Positions 44,297 to 56,789 of a DNA stretch of 64,000 nt are shown piece after piece. Position 1 is the first letter of the stretch; the number at the start of each line of letters is the position of its first letter. The position numbers were made by a program, and so were the translations under genes. This stretch comes from Ottelia alismoides (lineage: Eukaryota; Streptophyta; Magnoliopsida; Alismatales; Hydrocharitaceae). The notes under the pieces were generated by a model. It made no database searches and had not been told where the DNA came from. It was given only the letters and a program-made list of their open reading frames with translations. The stretch is taken from contig JAZKJV010010616.1 of assembly GCA_037367405.1 (NCBI GenBank), positions 1,451,501 to 1,515,500 on the forward strand, written 5' to 3'.

Positions 44297-46130
44297 ATGA
44301 TGGGTCGGAGGTTCCTTATGCAGCCTCTAGATGCATCGCTTCCGAGCACTCCGCCCCACTCATCTAGGCAAGTTCGAGAGAGCCGAGACCCGCTCTCTGA
44401 ACCCGAGTTCGATTCTACCATGTTCCCCCTTGATAACCCTTCTTTCGATCCCGAGGTGCCCAAGCAGAGACCATAGCAGATATTTGTTCATTTGACGGCA
44501 CCTGAGTTGGGGTATTTTGCCTTTGTAGAGACCAACGAGATGGCCAACAGTGAGGAGCGCACCGATGGGCAGCCCCAGACTGCCACGTATGTTCTAGATC
44601 AGGGCACCATCAACAACACACTGTTAGGATCCCTGGAGACAATGCAGAGACAAATTAGAGATCGGGGAGCCTTCATGGTAGAGGTGCACAGAGAGATAGC
44701 GCAGATGCGAGCGGACATAAGAGAGCCCAACCGAGCAGGCGGTGGAGAGATACCAGATCTCGAAGGAGGAGACAGAGGACATCCAGAGGAGCTACTGAAG
44801 CCAGTCCAACCAACCAGGCCGATGAGAGAGTTGCACAATCCTAGTGAAACTCTTACACATCGTTGGATTTAGCTTCCGACGAATCTGGGAGACTTCAAGC
44901 TCCCTCCTCAGACCATTCACCTCTTGCCCAAGTTCCATGGGCTTGCCACCGAGGAGCCGCATCTGCACATCCAAGAATTCAAGATGATCTGCAACACGGT
45001 CCACAACCGATTCGTGGATGACGAAGTCAATAAGATGATAACATTTCCATTCTCCATCGTAGACAGAGCATCCTACTGTCTGAAGCACTTAGGGAGGTAT
45101 ATGACATCGTGGGAACAACTCCGGATCGAGTAATTGAACAAGTACTATCTACTCGATCGGACGCAACTCGAGCTTTGATCGAAAATTTCTCCATGCTTCC
45201 CAACGAGCAATTGCATGAGGCATGGGATCGTTTCTGAGAGCTCATTGACCGGTGTCCACACCATGATATTTCCAGGCCAAACTTAGTGCAGAGTTTCTTT
45301 TGTGGGCTGACATCGGAGCTGCAGGGGTTAGTAAATGGTTCTTTTGGGGATCTTACTTCACCAAAGATGAGGACCAGGTCTGGGACATTTATGAGGAGAT
45401 GGATGATAAATACACTGTTATGTCCCAGACCCAACTCTACACTTAAGGGAAGCCCCCTCCACAGGCCGTGACCTATCATAGGATAGCATGAGTTGATGCC
45501 GATCCATCCACCTCTTCAGCAGCCGCAGCACAGGTAGAGTCGTCGGTCGCTGATATGGGCATCATCAACGAGAAGTTGGATTGCATTGAGATCATCGAGA
45601 AGAAGCAATGCCAAGGATTGACACAGATCGATCAGTTGGCACAGACCTTGAGTGACCTGAAGACCCAAATCTTGTGTCTCCCGAAGGCACAGATGTCTTC
45701 TCAACCCTGTCTCAGGTCACGGGCTGACCCTAGCAGCAACAGCTCGACCCAGCACTCCGTCTAGTATAGACAGGTACACCATATCCATGCGGAGCCGTTC
45801 CAGCAGCTGCAACACAAGTATCTTCAGTCACCACCGTCTCAGGACACTCAGATGGTGGTGTACGAGAAGGATCAACCCATGGCAGTTCTTCCTCCACCCC
45901 CTTTCGAGCAGGAGTCGTTGATGGAAGTCAACAGGATTTGGTACGACCGACAGCATCCCAGGATCCGCCGAGATCATCCCAGATTTAGGTGGTCGATCGG
46001 AGGTGCCTTATCCCAGCAACAACCACCAGTTCAGGGTGGACAGTACAACCAGTCTCAACAGCAGTCCCAGTTTCCACACCAGCCACAACAACAGCATTAC
46101 CAACAGGGTCCTCATCCCTACCAGCACTAG
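44297..46130 (+). pseudogene. gag: E4 gag, first part, interrupted by solo LTR E5
   Basis: MMGRRFLMQPLDAS start, then the same order as E1: acidic/Gln region, PMRELHNPSETLTHRW, HLHIQEFKMICNTVHN, ITFPFSIVDRASYCLKHLGRY, LPNEQLHEAWDRF, CPHHDI and SFFCGLTSELQGLVN. Stops include TAG at 44474, TAG near 44870, TAA near 45131, TGA at 45235 and TAG at 45762, plus small frameshifts. From 45852 the Gln-rich Gag C-terminus runs up to the insertion at 46136. TGA 45235 and TAG 45762 are shared with E8. Confidence 0.87.
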
Positions 46131-46135
46131 CAGGG
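46131..46135 (+). repeat. Target-site duplication of E5, left copy
   Basis: CAGGG, repeated at 49296-49300. Confidence 0.92.
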
Positions 46136-47259
46136 TGATGAATCTAAATCTCATTAGTTAAGATCAAATCCCTCAAAATCATCAGCATTTCTGCATTTAT
46201 TCTGCATAATTAGCATTCATACATTGTTTTAATAAGAATTGCATTTTATCACTCATTCTGCACAAAATAAGAAGCAAAAAATCCTAGCCAAAATTGACAT
46301 GTAAAAATCCTAACTTCTCCGATTTTTAACTAATTCATACTAAATCCGAATGACCAAAACCACCTCCACTATGTACATATAACTAACAAGAATAAATAAA
46401 AAATACAAAAAAATCAATAACCCAAATAAGTGGACCAAAAACCAAACCCTAGTTCTAGGATTCCCGAACTAAAACCCTCATATCTTCCCCATCTAGTGTT
46501 CGTTTTAATGCTACTCACTTTTGAACTAATGCGCACTCAATTACCTTCAAAACAAGACCAAATTCAAGTAAATCGGAGCTCTTATGTGAAAGTTAGGTTT
46601 TGGGCCTCTTTTGTACATTTTGTATTTTAACTGATTTTGACCTACTATTTTATGTACATAATTAACCTATTTTAGCTTATTTCTTTTTCATTTATTCTCT
46701 TTGATAAAAGTTTTATTAAAAATGCGCAAAAATCCAAATCCAATTTGAGCTTGAAATCAAAGAAACTAACCGAGTATAAGTCTTCACTAAATATCTGTAC
46801 AAAATCGATCTTTTTCAGATTTTATTTTATTTATTCTTTTTCTCAATTAATAAAATCTAAAAAAATAGATTAATGAGTAAATATTTGTATTTGATTTTAT
46901 CATATTTTTATGGATTTTTATATGGTTTAAAAATGATAAAAAAAATTATAAAACCCAAAATTCAAGGTATTCTATGTACATGGGATACCCCAAAATATCA
47001 CTTTGTGTAAATAATCGATTTTGGTTTTAATGTCTTCATGAAAGTTGTAGATCTCATCGAGACGAGTAATTTTTGTGAAGAAATTTTTTCGATCAGAGTC
47101 CGTTTGCTATTTATTTTGGATTTTTCAAAGTATTTATTTTTTGAATTTTGTGGTGCTGACACGTAGCAGCTCCTGGAGCCGCCACGTGTCAGCCATTTTT
47201 CAACTTTTTTATTTATTCATTTTATAAAAATTAATAAAATAAAAAAATAAAATAAAATC

Positions 47260-47306
47260 GAGGCACGTGCATCGCACGTGCCTCCCGCGCACGTGGCACG
47301 CACGTG
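47260..47306 (+). promoter_or_regulatory. CACGTG cluster with an 11-bp perfect palindrome (E5 U3)
   Basis: GAGGCACGTGC-ATC-GCACGTGCCTC (47260-47284) contains two CACGTG cores; two more lie at 47290 and 47301. CACGTG is the G-box/E-box bound by plant bZIP and bHLH factors, so this may be an LTR enhancer. That is inference. Confidence 0.6.
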
Positions 47307-49126
47307 CCCCGCACCTTCACCCCCTAGTTGCCACATGTCGCCTTCGTGGCAGTCCGATCTAGGCTGATCGGACGACCACTATCCATCATCTTTCAATCCA
47401 ACACCTTTCCCAATCTAGGAATTGGCCGCCGCCGTGATTTTCGCCGCCGCACTCCATGAATCTCGCGACCACCTTCCCTTAATTGTCGTGCGCCGCCCCT
47501 CGTCGAATCCTCGTCCGATCTTCGTCTTCCCCGTGAATCGCGAAATCCCAGCCATCATCGCATTCCAAATCCGGCCTCGACACCATGCCCATTTAACTCT
47601 CGTCGACCCTACCTTGGAGACCCATCCGCCGATACCCCCAGATGAAGCCCGATGGTGGCAGCCCGGCGATTCGCCGTCGACGAGATCCGGTCAGCCTTGA
47701 TTGTTGCAGCGGTGCCCCGGCGTACTGCCAAGCTCCGGTCCTTGAGCTGTCGAGCCAACGACTTCGCCATACTCCGTCGAGCATGCTTCGACCTTCAATG
47801 CCCCGACAATGCTTCATCACCATCAATGATCAACTTTATCGAGATGAACTTCGACAATGCGCCTCCAGCCTGCCGCTACATCGCCGACAGCCGGCAACCT
47901 CTGCACCACCAACAACTTGCCATGACAACCTCCAACAACTGCCCTCGACGCTCCTCGCCACCGCTCACTCCAGAAGGACCACCATGTCACCGCAGGACTC
48001 CGTCGGTTGTCAGCCCACGCCACGACGTTGCCCAGCTCCGGTCTCCTTCGCCTCTCCACGATGCCAGCAGCTGGGGACGAAGCCCGAGACCCTTCTCACG
48101 TGCTGCGCACGTGGGTAAGCGGACATCTTGCTAAGAAATCCCTGGGAGTCCAACTAATTCCAATGAAAACCCTCCTCACGTGACACTCACGTGACTGGAG
48201 GAATTTTTGCAAAGAAGCCCTCGTCCATTTCCCTATTCACACAGAAGCCCCCGCCGACACTGGTTACATGCGTTTCACGTGACCTGCTGGAAGTTTTGTA
48301 GAAACCTCCCCCAAACCTTTCGGTAATTGCATATTTATTCTTTTGCATTATTTATATTTATTATAATTATTGCAGATGTACCCCTGCGTTTCCCCTATTT
48401 CTCTAGACCTCTACATTACACTATTTTATTATTAAAAAATAGCATGATGTTCGTTAACTAATTCTCTACATTATGGCTTATTGTGGATATTTTTGTGATC
48501 AATGATTAACTAATAATTAATTGATTTGTGGAAAATTACATATTTTGCCCATCTTGTGCTCTGAAATTTGTCATTGATTAACCGTTGCTCTAAAAATTCC
48601 TGAAAAATCGTGGATTATAGAATTAATTATGGTTAACATTGTGCCCAAAAAGAATTGAATTTGCTGCATAGTTTGCCTTGTAAAAATCATTTTGTATATT
48701 TCAATGTTTGATTTTTAATAGGTATTGAATCTTGTATTTTTGAGGTTTCAGATTTTTCTGAGATCCATCACCTAGTGATAGAACTTAGATAATTTTTTCT
48801 ATTGAAAATAATTAGGTTTAATATTTATAAGAATTAAATATTGAAATTCAGTTTGTTTGCATTTAAAAATTTCATTAAAAAACTCATCTTGCATCTGAAA
48901 ATTCCAAAAAAATTACAGTGCATTTATTTCATCGTAATTTACATCCAAGTTTCGTATTTTTTGGACATCGTTTGATCGATATTTATATTTTAGTCCCTAA
49001 AATAGGTCAAAATTGCATTTTGCATCCCTTATTGCATTAAAAATTACAAAAATTTCATCTCAAAAACCGCGCACGAACTTTGATAGACATAATTCTAGGT
49101 TGTTCCTTTGCCAACTTGTGTTCGAC

Positions 49127-49143
49127 CTTGGGACTTGCCCAAG
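49127..49143 (+). promoter_or_regulatory. E5 LTR terminal hairpin with rebuilt stem
   Basis: CTTGGG-ACTTG-CCCAAG after TGTGTTCGAC, followed by TAAAATAAA. Same place as CCTGG/CCAGG in E1, E2, E6 and E7, but with different paired bases and loop. Confidence 0.6.
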
Positions 49144-49295
49144 TAAAATAAACATAAAACCACACGATTAAAATTGGCTAAATAATTGTGGTTATTTTTG
49201 ACCGATTCTAATTGCACACCTACAACGAAATGACACATTATTTTTAAGCGAACGATAATTCACGCATCTTAACTAGTGCAATCCAGGACTCATCA

Positions 49296-49300
49296 CAGGG
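49296..49300 (+). repeat. Target-site duplication of E5, right copy
   Basis: CAGGG, matches 46131-46135. Confidence 0.92.
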
Positions 49301-49325
49301 ATATCCGTGGAGGCAACACTAGCAG
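49301..49325 (+). pseudogene. gag: 25-bp sliver of E4 gag between two solo LTRs
   Basis: ATATCCGTGGAGGCAACACTAGCAG aligns with E8 ACAACCGTGGAGGCGGCACC (60371 onward), proving that both flanking LTRs sit in one gag gene. Its last five bases, AGCAG, are the left target duplication of E6. Confidence 0.88.
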
Positions 49326-50522
49326 TGATGAATACTCATTCATCACTCTTTATTCTTATATTTTAGCTACAAAAACCTTTGCAAATGCATGTAGATATGT
49401 GTAAATATAAATAATTACCAAAAGCATGCATGGTGTAAAAACTAATAATTAGCATGTTTTTGTGCAAAAATAAAAGAATAAAGATTAAAAAGAAAAATAA
49501 GAAATATTTAGAATAAATATTGAGCAACCTAACCCAAGGGAGGGCTCAGCATGGGCCTGACTGCATAAAAACCAAAGTAGAGGGAGATAGGGGCTCATGT
49601 GTGTAAATAGACCTGTAAATATAATAAAAATATTTTCCTCCCAAAAATAGAATAAAGTGGTTTGTATATATTGTACATATTTGTAAATATAAAAATCAAA
49701 ACAAAAATAGAAAAATTAAAAAGAAAACAAAAACACTCCACTTGTGCATATCCACCATGTACACATAACCACTCCTATGTTTATTTCACTTATAAATAAA
49801 TAAATTAAAATTCCAAAAATTGTGTAAATATTTTATCTTTTATGTTGTAAATAAATAAAACAAAAACAACCAAAATAAAAACAAAATAAAAAGAACAAAA
49901 GTAAAAATCAAAAATAATATTGTATATATACCATGTATATAGATGTATATATCTATTTATTTCACCCTTGTTTATAAATAATAAAAATAAACTAAAAATA
50001 CCCTTTTATTCCTAATTTCATGCTATAAATAAATAAAATATGAAACGGGAATAAAATGTATAAAAATAACAAATTAAAAATAAAAAATAAAAATCCTATA
50101 TTGTATATATACCTATATATAGCCCTACTATGTAAATACCCTATTTTTATTTTGAAAAATTAATTAAAAATCACCAAAAAATAGAAAAAATTAAACCAAA
50201 AATATTTCATGTTTTGAGTTTTTAATAAATCGGCCATTTGCTATTTTTAATTCAATTTCTAAATCTTTTCCGGGTGGCCCCCTCTCATTGGTCCACGGGG
50301 TTGTTGACCGCTCGGTCAACTCCCCCTTGTGGACCACTTCACACGGGTTATGGATGCCCGACCCGAGTTCTCCCATTTATCCCATCCAGACCCGATCTCC
50401 TCGCGTCTAAACCCCGGGTCCGTTTCACTCACGTCACATCCAACACCCTCGTTTGCATGCCCGCCTCGGGGTCCGCGCTCCACGCTGCCCTACCCGATCG
50501 ATTTTAGCCGAACCCCTGGGCA

Positions 50523-50529
50523 TTTAAAA
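50523..50529 (+). promoter_or_regulatory. TATA-like box of the E6 LTR
   Basis: TTTAAAA in the context ggcatttaaaatccgagctcc, aligned with E1 gcgtatatagccgagctcc. Confidence 0.5.
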
Positions 50530-50781
50530 TCCGAGCTCCACCACCATTTTGTCGATCTTTGGCTCGTCATTTCTCCACCCAGTGACCTCCATCATCCTCG
50601 CAAGAGTGACAGCTCGCCCCGGTGGTGTAGCAGCGAGGCAGAGGGTGACCAGACCTTAGATCCGACGAGCTAGCGCCGCCGTGCTCCGCCCAGAGCAGGA
50701 GCTCGAGCCTCGGGCCACGACGACCCACGAGGTGAGGACCAGAGCACCAGCAGCTCATCCCCAGTCGACTCGACCACCTAG

Positions 50782-51092
50782 GTAGCCCTATTTCTTTTTC
50801 CCGTTCTTTAATTTGTAGTTTTCCCCAAATCTTGCCGTCGCCGACCATCATCGATTCCGGCCACCCCCACCTTCCATTCGATCATCGGACCGCACCATCA
50901 CACTCGCCTTCCTCCCACGCACGTTCTACGCCATCCCATTCAACCCAGCTCGCAAAGGAGCTGGGGTTCGAACTCCTTCGCCGTCGCATCGCCGGAGTTC
51001 GCCCGCACCACCGCACCGTCCACTTTCACTGCCGCTAACGGGGTCAAGGCAGTTTGCCCTCGACCCAGGAGCTCTTTTGTTACATTTTGCAG
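50782..51092 (+). other. Predicted leader intron in the E6 LTR (311 bp)
   Basis: Donor CCTAG|GTAGCCC and acceptor CATTTTGCAG|GTCAATC; 259 bp from the TATA-like box. Length identical to E1. Confidence 0.48.
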
Positions 51093-53012
51093 GTCAATCG
51101 AGGGCTGTCTGAGGCCCTCCTACTTGAGCACCGGAGCTTCTCCTCCGCCAGAGTCGACAGAGCTCTCCGGAGCTCCATTGATTCATCTGAGGCGTCCTAC
51201 AGACGCGGGGAGCCAAGCCGAAGCTTCTCCGATCATCAGCGTCCCCCGCGAAGGCCTAGAGCACACATACTGGGCCGGCGAAGTTCGCCGGCCACTTGTT
51301 CCTCCAGGACCTTCAGGCACCGTTTGATCGCCCTCCAGCTCCAGTTTCAATCAGAGCCATCCATTCCAGGAGCGCCAGCACCGCACGATCAAAGGAGGAG
51401 TTGATCCAGACCATTCGATCCTGAGATGAGGCGCAGTTGAGCAGTCACCGTCAGATCCCCCACGTGTCTTCGTCTCAGCCGTCCGATCACGCCAAGGGTT
51501 ACAGGAGCGAGGCGTCTCCGCCTCTCCACCGTCGGATCTACACATGGCGCACGCTCCGCCCTTGGATCTTAAATAAGGGGTAATTGTCCTTAGGCCCCTC
51601 TGTTTTTAGTTTTTATTATTTAGTCCTGTAAATATAGAATACAGTTGTTTTAGTTTTGGATAATTTGCACTTTGGACCTGGAGTTTATTTTATTTGCATT
51701 TATGCCCCTACGCATTGTGGATACGTGCTTCGACACGTGATTTTTGTGGATATTTGCATAAAGGCCCTGATAGTTTTTATATTTGCACTTATGCCCCTGT
51801 GCGTGAATTTTTTGAACATGTGTTGAAATGTGTGGGCTTTTTACACTTTAGCCCCTGGATCTTTAGTACGTGTTACTAATTGGTCCAGGGACCTAAAGTA
51901 TTTGCATATAGGTCCCTGTGTGCCCAGGTCACGCGCCTCGCACGTGAGTTCTTGGCTAAATTGCACCAGGACCCCCGTGGTTTCACTTTTTGTTACTGTT
52001 TGGCCCTCCAAACTTATTTTCTTTACAATCAGGTCCTTGTACACTGTGGGCTTTTGATTGTTTTGAATAAAATATCAAATTAACTCCAAAATTGGTGAAA
52101 ATTGGACACGTGGCTCCTGCCATAGTGTAAAATTTTCACTAAATTTTTGAAACATTTTTGAACCCTTTTGCTATTTTTAAAAATTCAAAAACAGCCTTTT
52201 TCTTTACTGTTTGATTTAAAAATTCACAAAAAATACTAAAACTCATTTAAAAATTACAAAAAATTAGATATTGTGTCTTTTGCCTTATTTGATTTTCTGA
52301 CCAAATTTGGTCTTTTTTATATAAAACTCATAAACATTACAAAACACTAAAAACCTCATAAAAATTCTAATAAATAATCTAAAAACCCAAAAATAATAAT
52401 TTCTGTACCTAAATTTTCCTTGTTTCTTTCTCTATACAGGAAAATTACCTCCAAGCTTTTTAGGGGCTTTTAGATATTTTATCTAAGACCCTCAAGCTCG
52501 GCTGGACTGTGCCTTCATTTTCTTGTATTGTTTTATTTTTAGAAAATTAAATAAAAATTAAAAAATACCAAAAATTAACCAAAAATAGTAAAAATCATAA
52601 AATACATAAAAACAATTTTATTTGAATTTTTGATTGATTTTTGATGCATTAAATAAATTGTTGTGTTGGCTTGTTTCTTTGTTTTCCTTATTTTCTTAAT
52701 TAATTAAACATCCAAAAAAATTATAAAAATTAAAAATCCACCAAAAAAGACATTTCTTTTATTTTATTTTATTTCTTTTTAAGACTACTTCGTAGGCCGC
52801 AAGGCCATCATGTGCTCCCTGAGTCCGACCCTGGTCGCTATGCCAGGCTAATCCAATAGCCAGGACCGCTATCGTGTTTGATTGATTTTGATTTGATTTT
52901 GGTGGTCTGTTTTACATTTTTCTTGATTGAGCTGAGATTCTCATCGATCCGGGTCGCAACGACCCGAGTGATATTTTGACTTGATCCGGTTTGATTGAAA
53001 CTTGGCTCATCA

Positions 53013-53017
53013 AGCAG
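53013..53017 (+). repeat. Target-site duplication of E6, right copy
   Basis: AGCAG, matches 49321-49325. Confidence 0.9.
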
Positions 53018-56000
53018 CAGCATCAGCAGTATTCTTAGTTTCCCCCTCATCCTTCCCAGCAGCAGCCTCACTTTCAGAGAGGCAACCAGTCTGGTTCTAA
53101 TGGGCTAGTCTATGAGAACCCAACACTCGATGACCTAGCCTGCCTACTTTCCGATCAGCAGGCACATTCAGGCAGGAGATGGACGAGTTCTGCCAGGAGA
53201 TGAGGTAAATCATCAAAGGGAAGTCTACCATACCCGCTCATATCGAACCAAACCCGAACAACCTAAAAAGAAAATCTGAGCAGGTACAGTTCACAGAGAC
53301 CACCACTCCTAGTGATTTATTGGGTGACATTGCTTCATACACATTTGATGCTGATTTTATGTCACTTAGGAGCGGTAGGATGCCAGTCGGCGGTGCCTCG
53401 TCTGAGCGACAACCCCACATGGATGCAAGAGCGCCAGACAAGGAGGGTAGCGGTGTTGATGCCACTTTAGATGATGATGATGACGGTGGTGTTGACATCA
53501 CCAAGGATGTTGATCCAACCGACGGTACTGAGGTCGTCACTTCCTCAGATGCAGAGGGTGGTACTGATGCCACCAAAGATCCAGATGCTGAGCCAAAGTG
53601 CGGTGCTGATACTGTAGTTCCTGATGCCGTGGATGGTACTGAGGCCACCCCTTCTATTCCAGTAGTATTTTCTCCAGTTTCTGTACCCTAGGACATTTTG
53701 AAAAATACCAAAAAATTAATAAAGGAAAGGGTTCATCTTCGAATCCATATGTGATGCATGATGATACTTGTGTGGATTCTATTCCTTCTCAATAGGAACC
53801 CATTCCTCTCCCTCTATCTAAGGAAAGCCTATCCATTCCCTTCTCTCAGGCACTTCGCTTAGTGAAGGGAAAGAAAATAAAAAATCCAAAAAAATTACAG
53901 CAGTTAGAGTTCAGCCAGCAGATGATTGATAGATTTCAGATTCAGCTGACTCTACATGAGGCACTTGAGCACATCCCTCTCTTCCAAAAGAACCTGAGGG
54001 AGAAGACCACCATCTATAGGAAGAAGAGGAATCATAAGGCAGAAATCCATGTGCACACTCGTGCCACCTGCTGCACCATCCAGAACCGTTTGCTAGCCAA
54101 GAGGCCAGATGCAGGAGCTCCCTATATCAAATGTCATATTCATGAGTAGAGATTTGATCGTACTCTATTAGAAAGTGGCTCTTCCATCAACCTCCTTTCG
54201 GCAGCCTTGCTCAAGCGATTCGAGTTTGGCCCTCTTCGACAGAGTAGGTCAGTCCTTCAGTTTCTGATAGATCTGTCAAGAGGCTGAAGGGGTTATTGAA
54301 GTACATGATTGTCACAATTCAGGGCTTGAAGTTCCCCGTGGACTTCGTTGTGTTGGACATGGAGATCCCTGAATCTGTGACTGGTACCCCCATCATTTTA
54401 GGACAAACATTCTTAGCCACAACCAAGGTGGTGTTCTACCATGATAGTGGGAAGGTATACTTCCGTGTCAAGGGAAAACGTATATAAATAGAGACGATCG
54501 ATGAGACTAAAGTACGAGATTCAGCTTGCTCAGAGTAGCACACTGATTCAGAGAAGATGACAGAGGCAAAGCGAGATGTACACCAGGAGTGCGACTTTGT
54601 GATCCCTGATGATGAATCCGTTTTGTCTGATCCCATTTCATGAGCCCTCCTCTCACCGTCAGATACTGCAGATTCACAGATTCTAGCAGAGGAGAGTTAG
54701 GAGAGCACACTCTTGGCAGAGGACACATTCGAGGCTGATGACCGTGTTCAGGATAGTGAGGCAGAACCTATTTCTTACGTTGTAGATTCAGATCCCTCGG
54801 ATTCAGACATAGACTGGACAGAATTTGATGAACTATTACCCTATCCGATTTCCACAGAGACAGCAGCTAGGGTGGAGACTGAGCTAATCCAGATTACAGA
54901 TACACTAGTAGGGTCATCTTCACCAACACCACATGATCAGCGAGATTTTTCACATTTAGATCTGGTTGCGTTCATGCAGATATTTCAGAGGCCAGATTTG
55001 CCAACTCCCAGTCGCCCAGAGTTGAAGCCCTTACCGCAGTCACTGAAGTATAGGTTCCTTGCGGGCGAGCATGAGATGTATCCAATCATAGTCTCAGCAA
55101 ACTTGACTGAAGAGCAAGAATCTCGTTTGATGGAGTTTCTTGAAAGGACTATAGACGATTGAATCAGGCCACCAAGAAAGATCATTTTGTGCTGCCTTTT
55201 ATTGATCAGATCATAGAGAGGCTAGCTGGGAAGACTCACTACTGCTTTCTGGACGGGTACTCTGAATACAATCAGGTGGCCATAACGCCCGAAGACTAGG
55301 ATAAAACGACATTCACTTGTCCATTTGGGATATACGCTTTTAGACAAATGCCCTTTGGTCTATGTAACGCCCCATCGACATTCCAAAGGTGCATGCTGTC
55401 CATCTTTTCAGATATGGTAGGTGATTGCTTAGAGGTCTTCATGGATGATTTCTCGGTCTATGGCGATGGGTTCAATGCTTGTCTTGACTGTCTAGACCGA
55501 GTGCTTCAGCATTGTATCGAGGTGCACCTTGTTCTATCTTGGGAGAAGAGTCACTTCATGGTGACTCAGGGGAGGTGCTTGGTCATATCATCTCCAAAAG
55601 GGGCATGGAGGTTGATCTGACCAAGGTGGATATAATTAGGAAACTCAATCCACCGTCCCACTTGCGGCAGTTGCGGTCTTTTCTAGGGCATGTCGATTTC
55701 TACCGATGTTTTATTCAATACTTCAGTCGGATTGCCTGATCGCTTACTGATCTGCTGACCAAAGACACCGAGTTCATTGTAGATGATAAGTGTCTTGCAT
55801 CATTTGAGAATCTCAAGAGTCTTGTTGAGGCTCCTGTCCTTCAGCCGCCTGATTGGTTTTTCCCATTCGAGATCATGATGGACACTTCTGACTATGTCAT
55901 AGGGCTGTGCTAGGACAGAGGAGGGATGGAGTGCCATTTGCCATTCACTACGCTAGCTGTACATTAGATGTCGCGCAACAGAACTACACCGTAACTGAGA

Positions 56001-56789
56001 AAGAGATGCTGGCCGTAGTCTTTGCCTTGGACAAGTTCAGATCATATATTCCAGGCTCCAGAGTGACTCTCTTTACTGATCACACTGCCATCAGATACCT
56101 TATGGCTAAGAAGGATGCCAAAGCGAGACTGACTAGATGGATCCTTCTACTCCAGGAGTTTGATATTGAGATTAAGGATAAACCTGGAGTAAAGAATGTG
56201 GTGGCGGATCATCTCTCTCGATTAGAGAATCTTGAGGAAAATGAGCAGATTGAGCCTATTTCAGGGACCTTCCCAGATGAGGCGATCCGTGATGTCGTCT
56301 CTCTCCCATGACACATCGATATTGTGAACTATCTTGTTGCCAATAAAGTTCCACAAGGCTGGCCCAGGCAGCGACTTGAGACCTTTCTTGCGAAGGCCAT
56401 GTCCTACCATTGGGAGGATCCCATCCTTTATCATGAGGGAGGGGATAGTGTGTGGTTATGGTGCATTCCTCAGGAGGAGCACCATAACATCCTCACATAC
56501 TGCCACAAGCTTGAGGCAAGAAGACATCATTCTGGGAGGAGAACTACACAGAAGGTGCTTCAATCCGTCCTTTGGTGGCCTACCCTCTTCAAGGATTTCG
56601 ACGAATTCATGAAGAGGTGTACTGACTGTCAGAAGATGGGTACTTGCGGACAGAGAGATATGATGACCATGCAGTCCATTCACTTCTGTGAGGTTTTTGA
56701 TGCATGGGGCATCGATTTCATGGGTCCATTTCCTAAGAGTCAGGGATTCGAGTACATTCTATTGGTTGTGGACTATGTGAGTCGTTGGG
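53018..56789 (+). pseudogene. pol: E4 gag C-terminus to integrase, heavily broken
   Basis: Resumes the Gag C-terminal Gln-rich region after E6, then the acidic spacer with hairpin repeats (53449-53574), protease (about 54080-54480; the DSG triplet is ESG, so the catalytic Asp is lost), an acidic spacer, and RT. At about 55147 roughly 315 bp present in E8 (62523-62840) are deleted, removing the N-terminal RT part; VATKKDHF resumes directly. FMDDFSVYG is at about 55438. RNase H has MDTSD for TDASD, with TDH at 56080. The HHCC finger and WGIDFMGPF of integrase follow until E7 interrupts at 56790. Stops include TAG 54147, TAG 55297 and several others; TAG 54147 and 55297 are shared with E8. Confidence 0.88.
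53449..53574 (+). repeat. Hairpin repeats in the E4 gag-protease spacer
   Basis: Units at 53449 (AGCGG...CCACT, one mismatch), 53485 (GGTG...CACC), 53521 (GACG...CGTC with one G-T pair) and 53557 (GGTGG...CCACC), same loop and frame as in E1. Confidence 0.75.

Larger units (their letters stand above)
46136..49295 (+). mobile_element. E5: solo LTR (3160 bp) in E4 gag
   Basis: Starts TGATGAATCTAAATCTCATT and ends CCAGGACTCATCA. It is flanked by perfect 5-bp duplications CAGGG (46131-46135 and 49296-49300), and the gag text resumes directly after. It is a distinct LTR family with a CACGTG cluster (47260-47306), a GC-rich leader (47330-48120), a degenerate CCCCTG zone and a terminal hairpin CTTGGG-ACTTG-CCCAAG (49127-49143) followed by TAAAATAAA. 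A solo LTR forms by recombination between the two LTRs of a full element. Confidence 0.93.
49326..53012 (+). mobile_element. E6: solo LTR (3687 bp) in E4 gag, same family as E1
   Basis: Starts TGATGAATACTCATTCATCA, like E1's 3' LTR, and ends CTTGGCTCATCA. It is flanked by AGCAG at 49321-49325 and 53013-53017. It shows TTTAAAA at 50523, a predicted intron 50782-51092, the repeat zone (51570-52050), the hairpin CCTGG-TCGCTATG-CCAGG (52829-52846) and a longer terminal hairpin CGGGTCG-CAA-CGACCCG near 52946. Confidence 0.94.
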
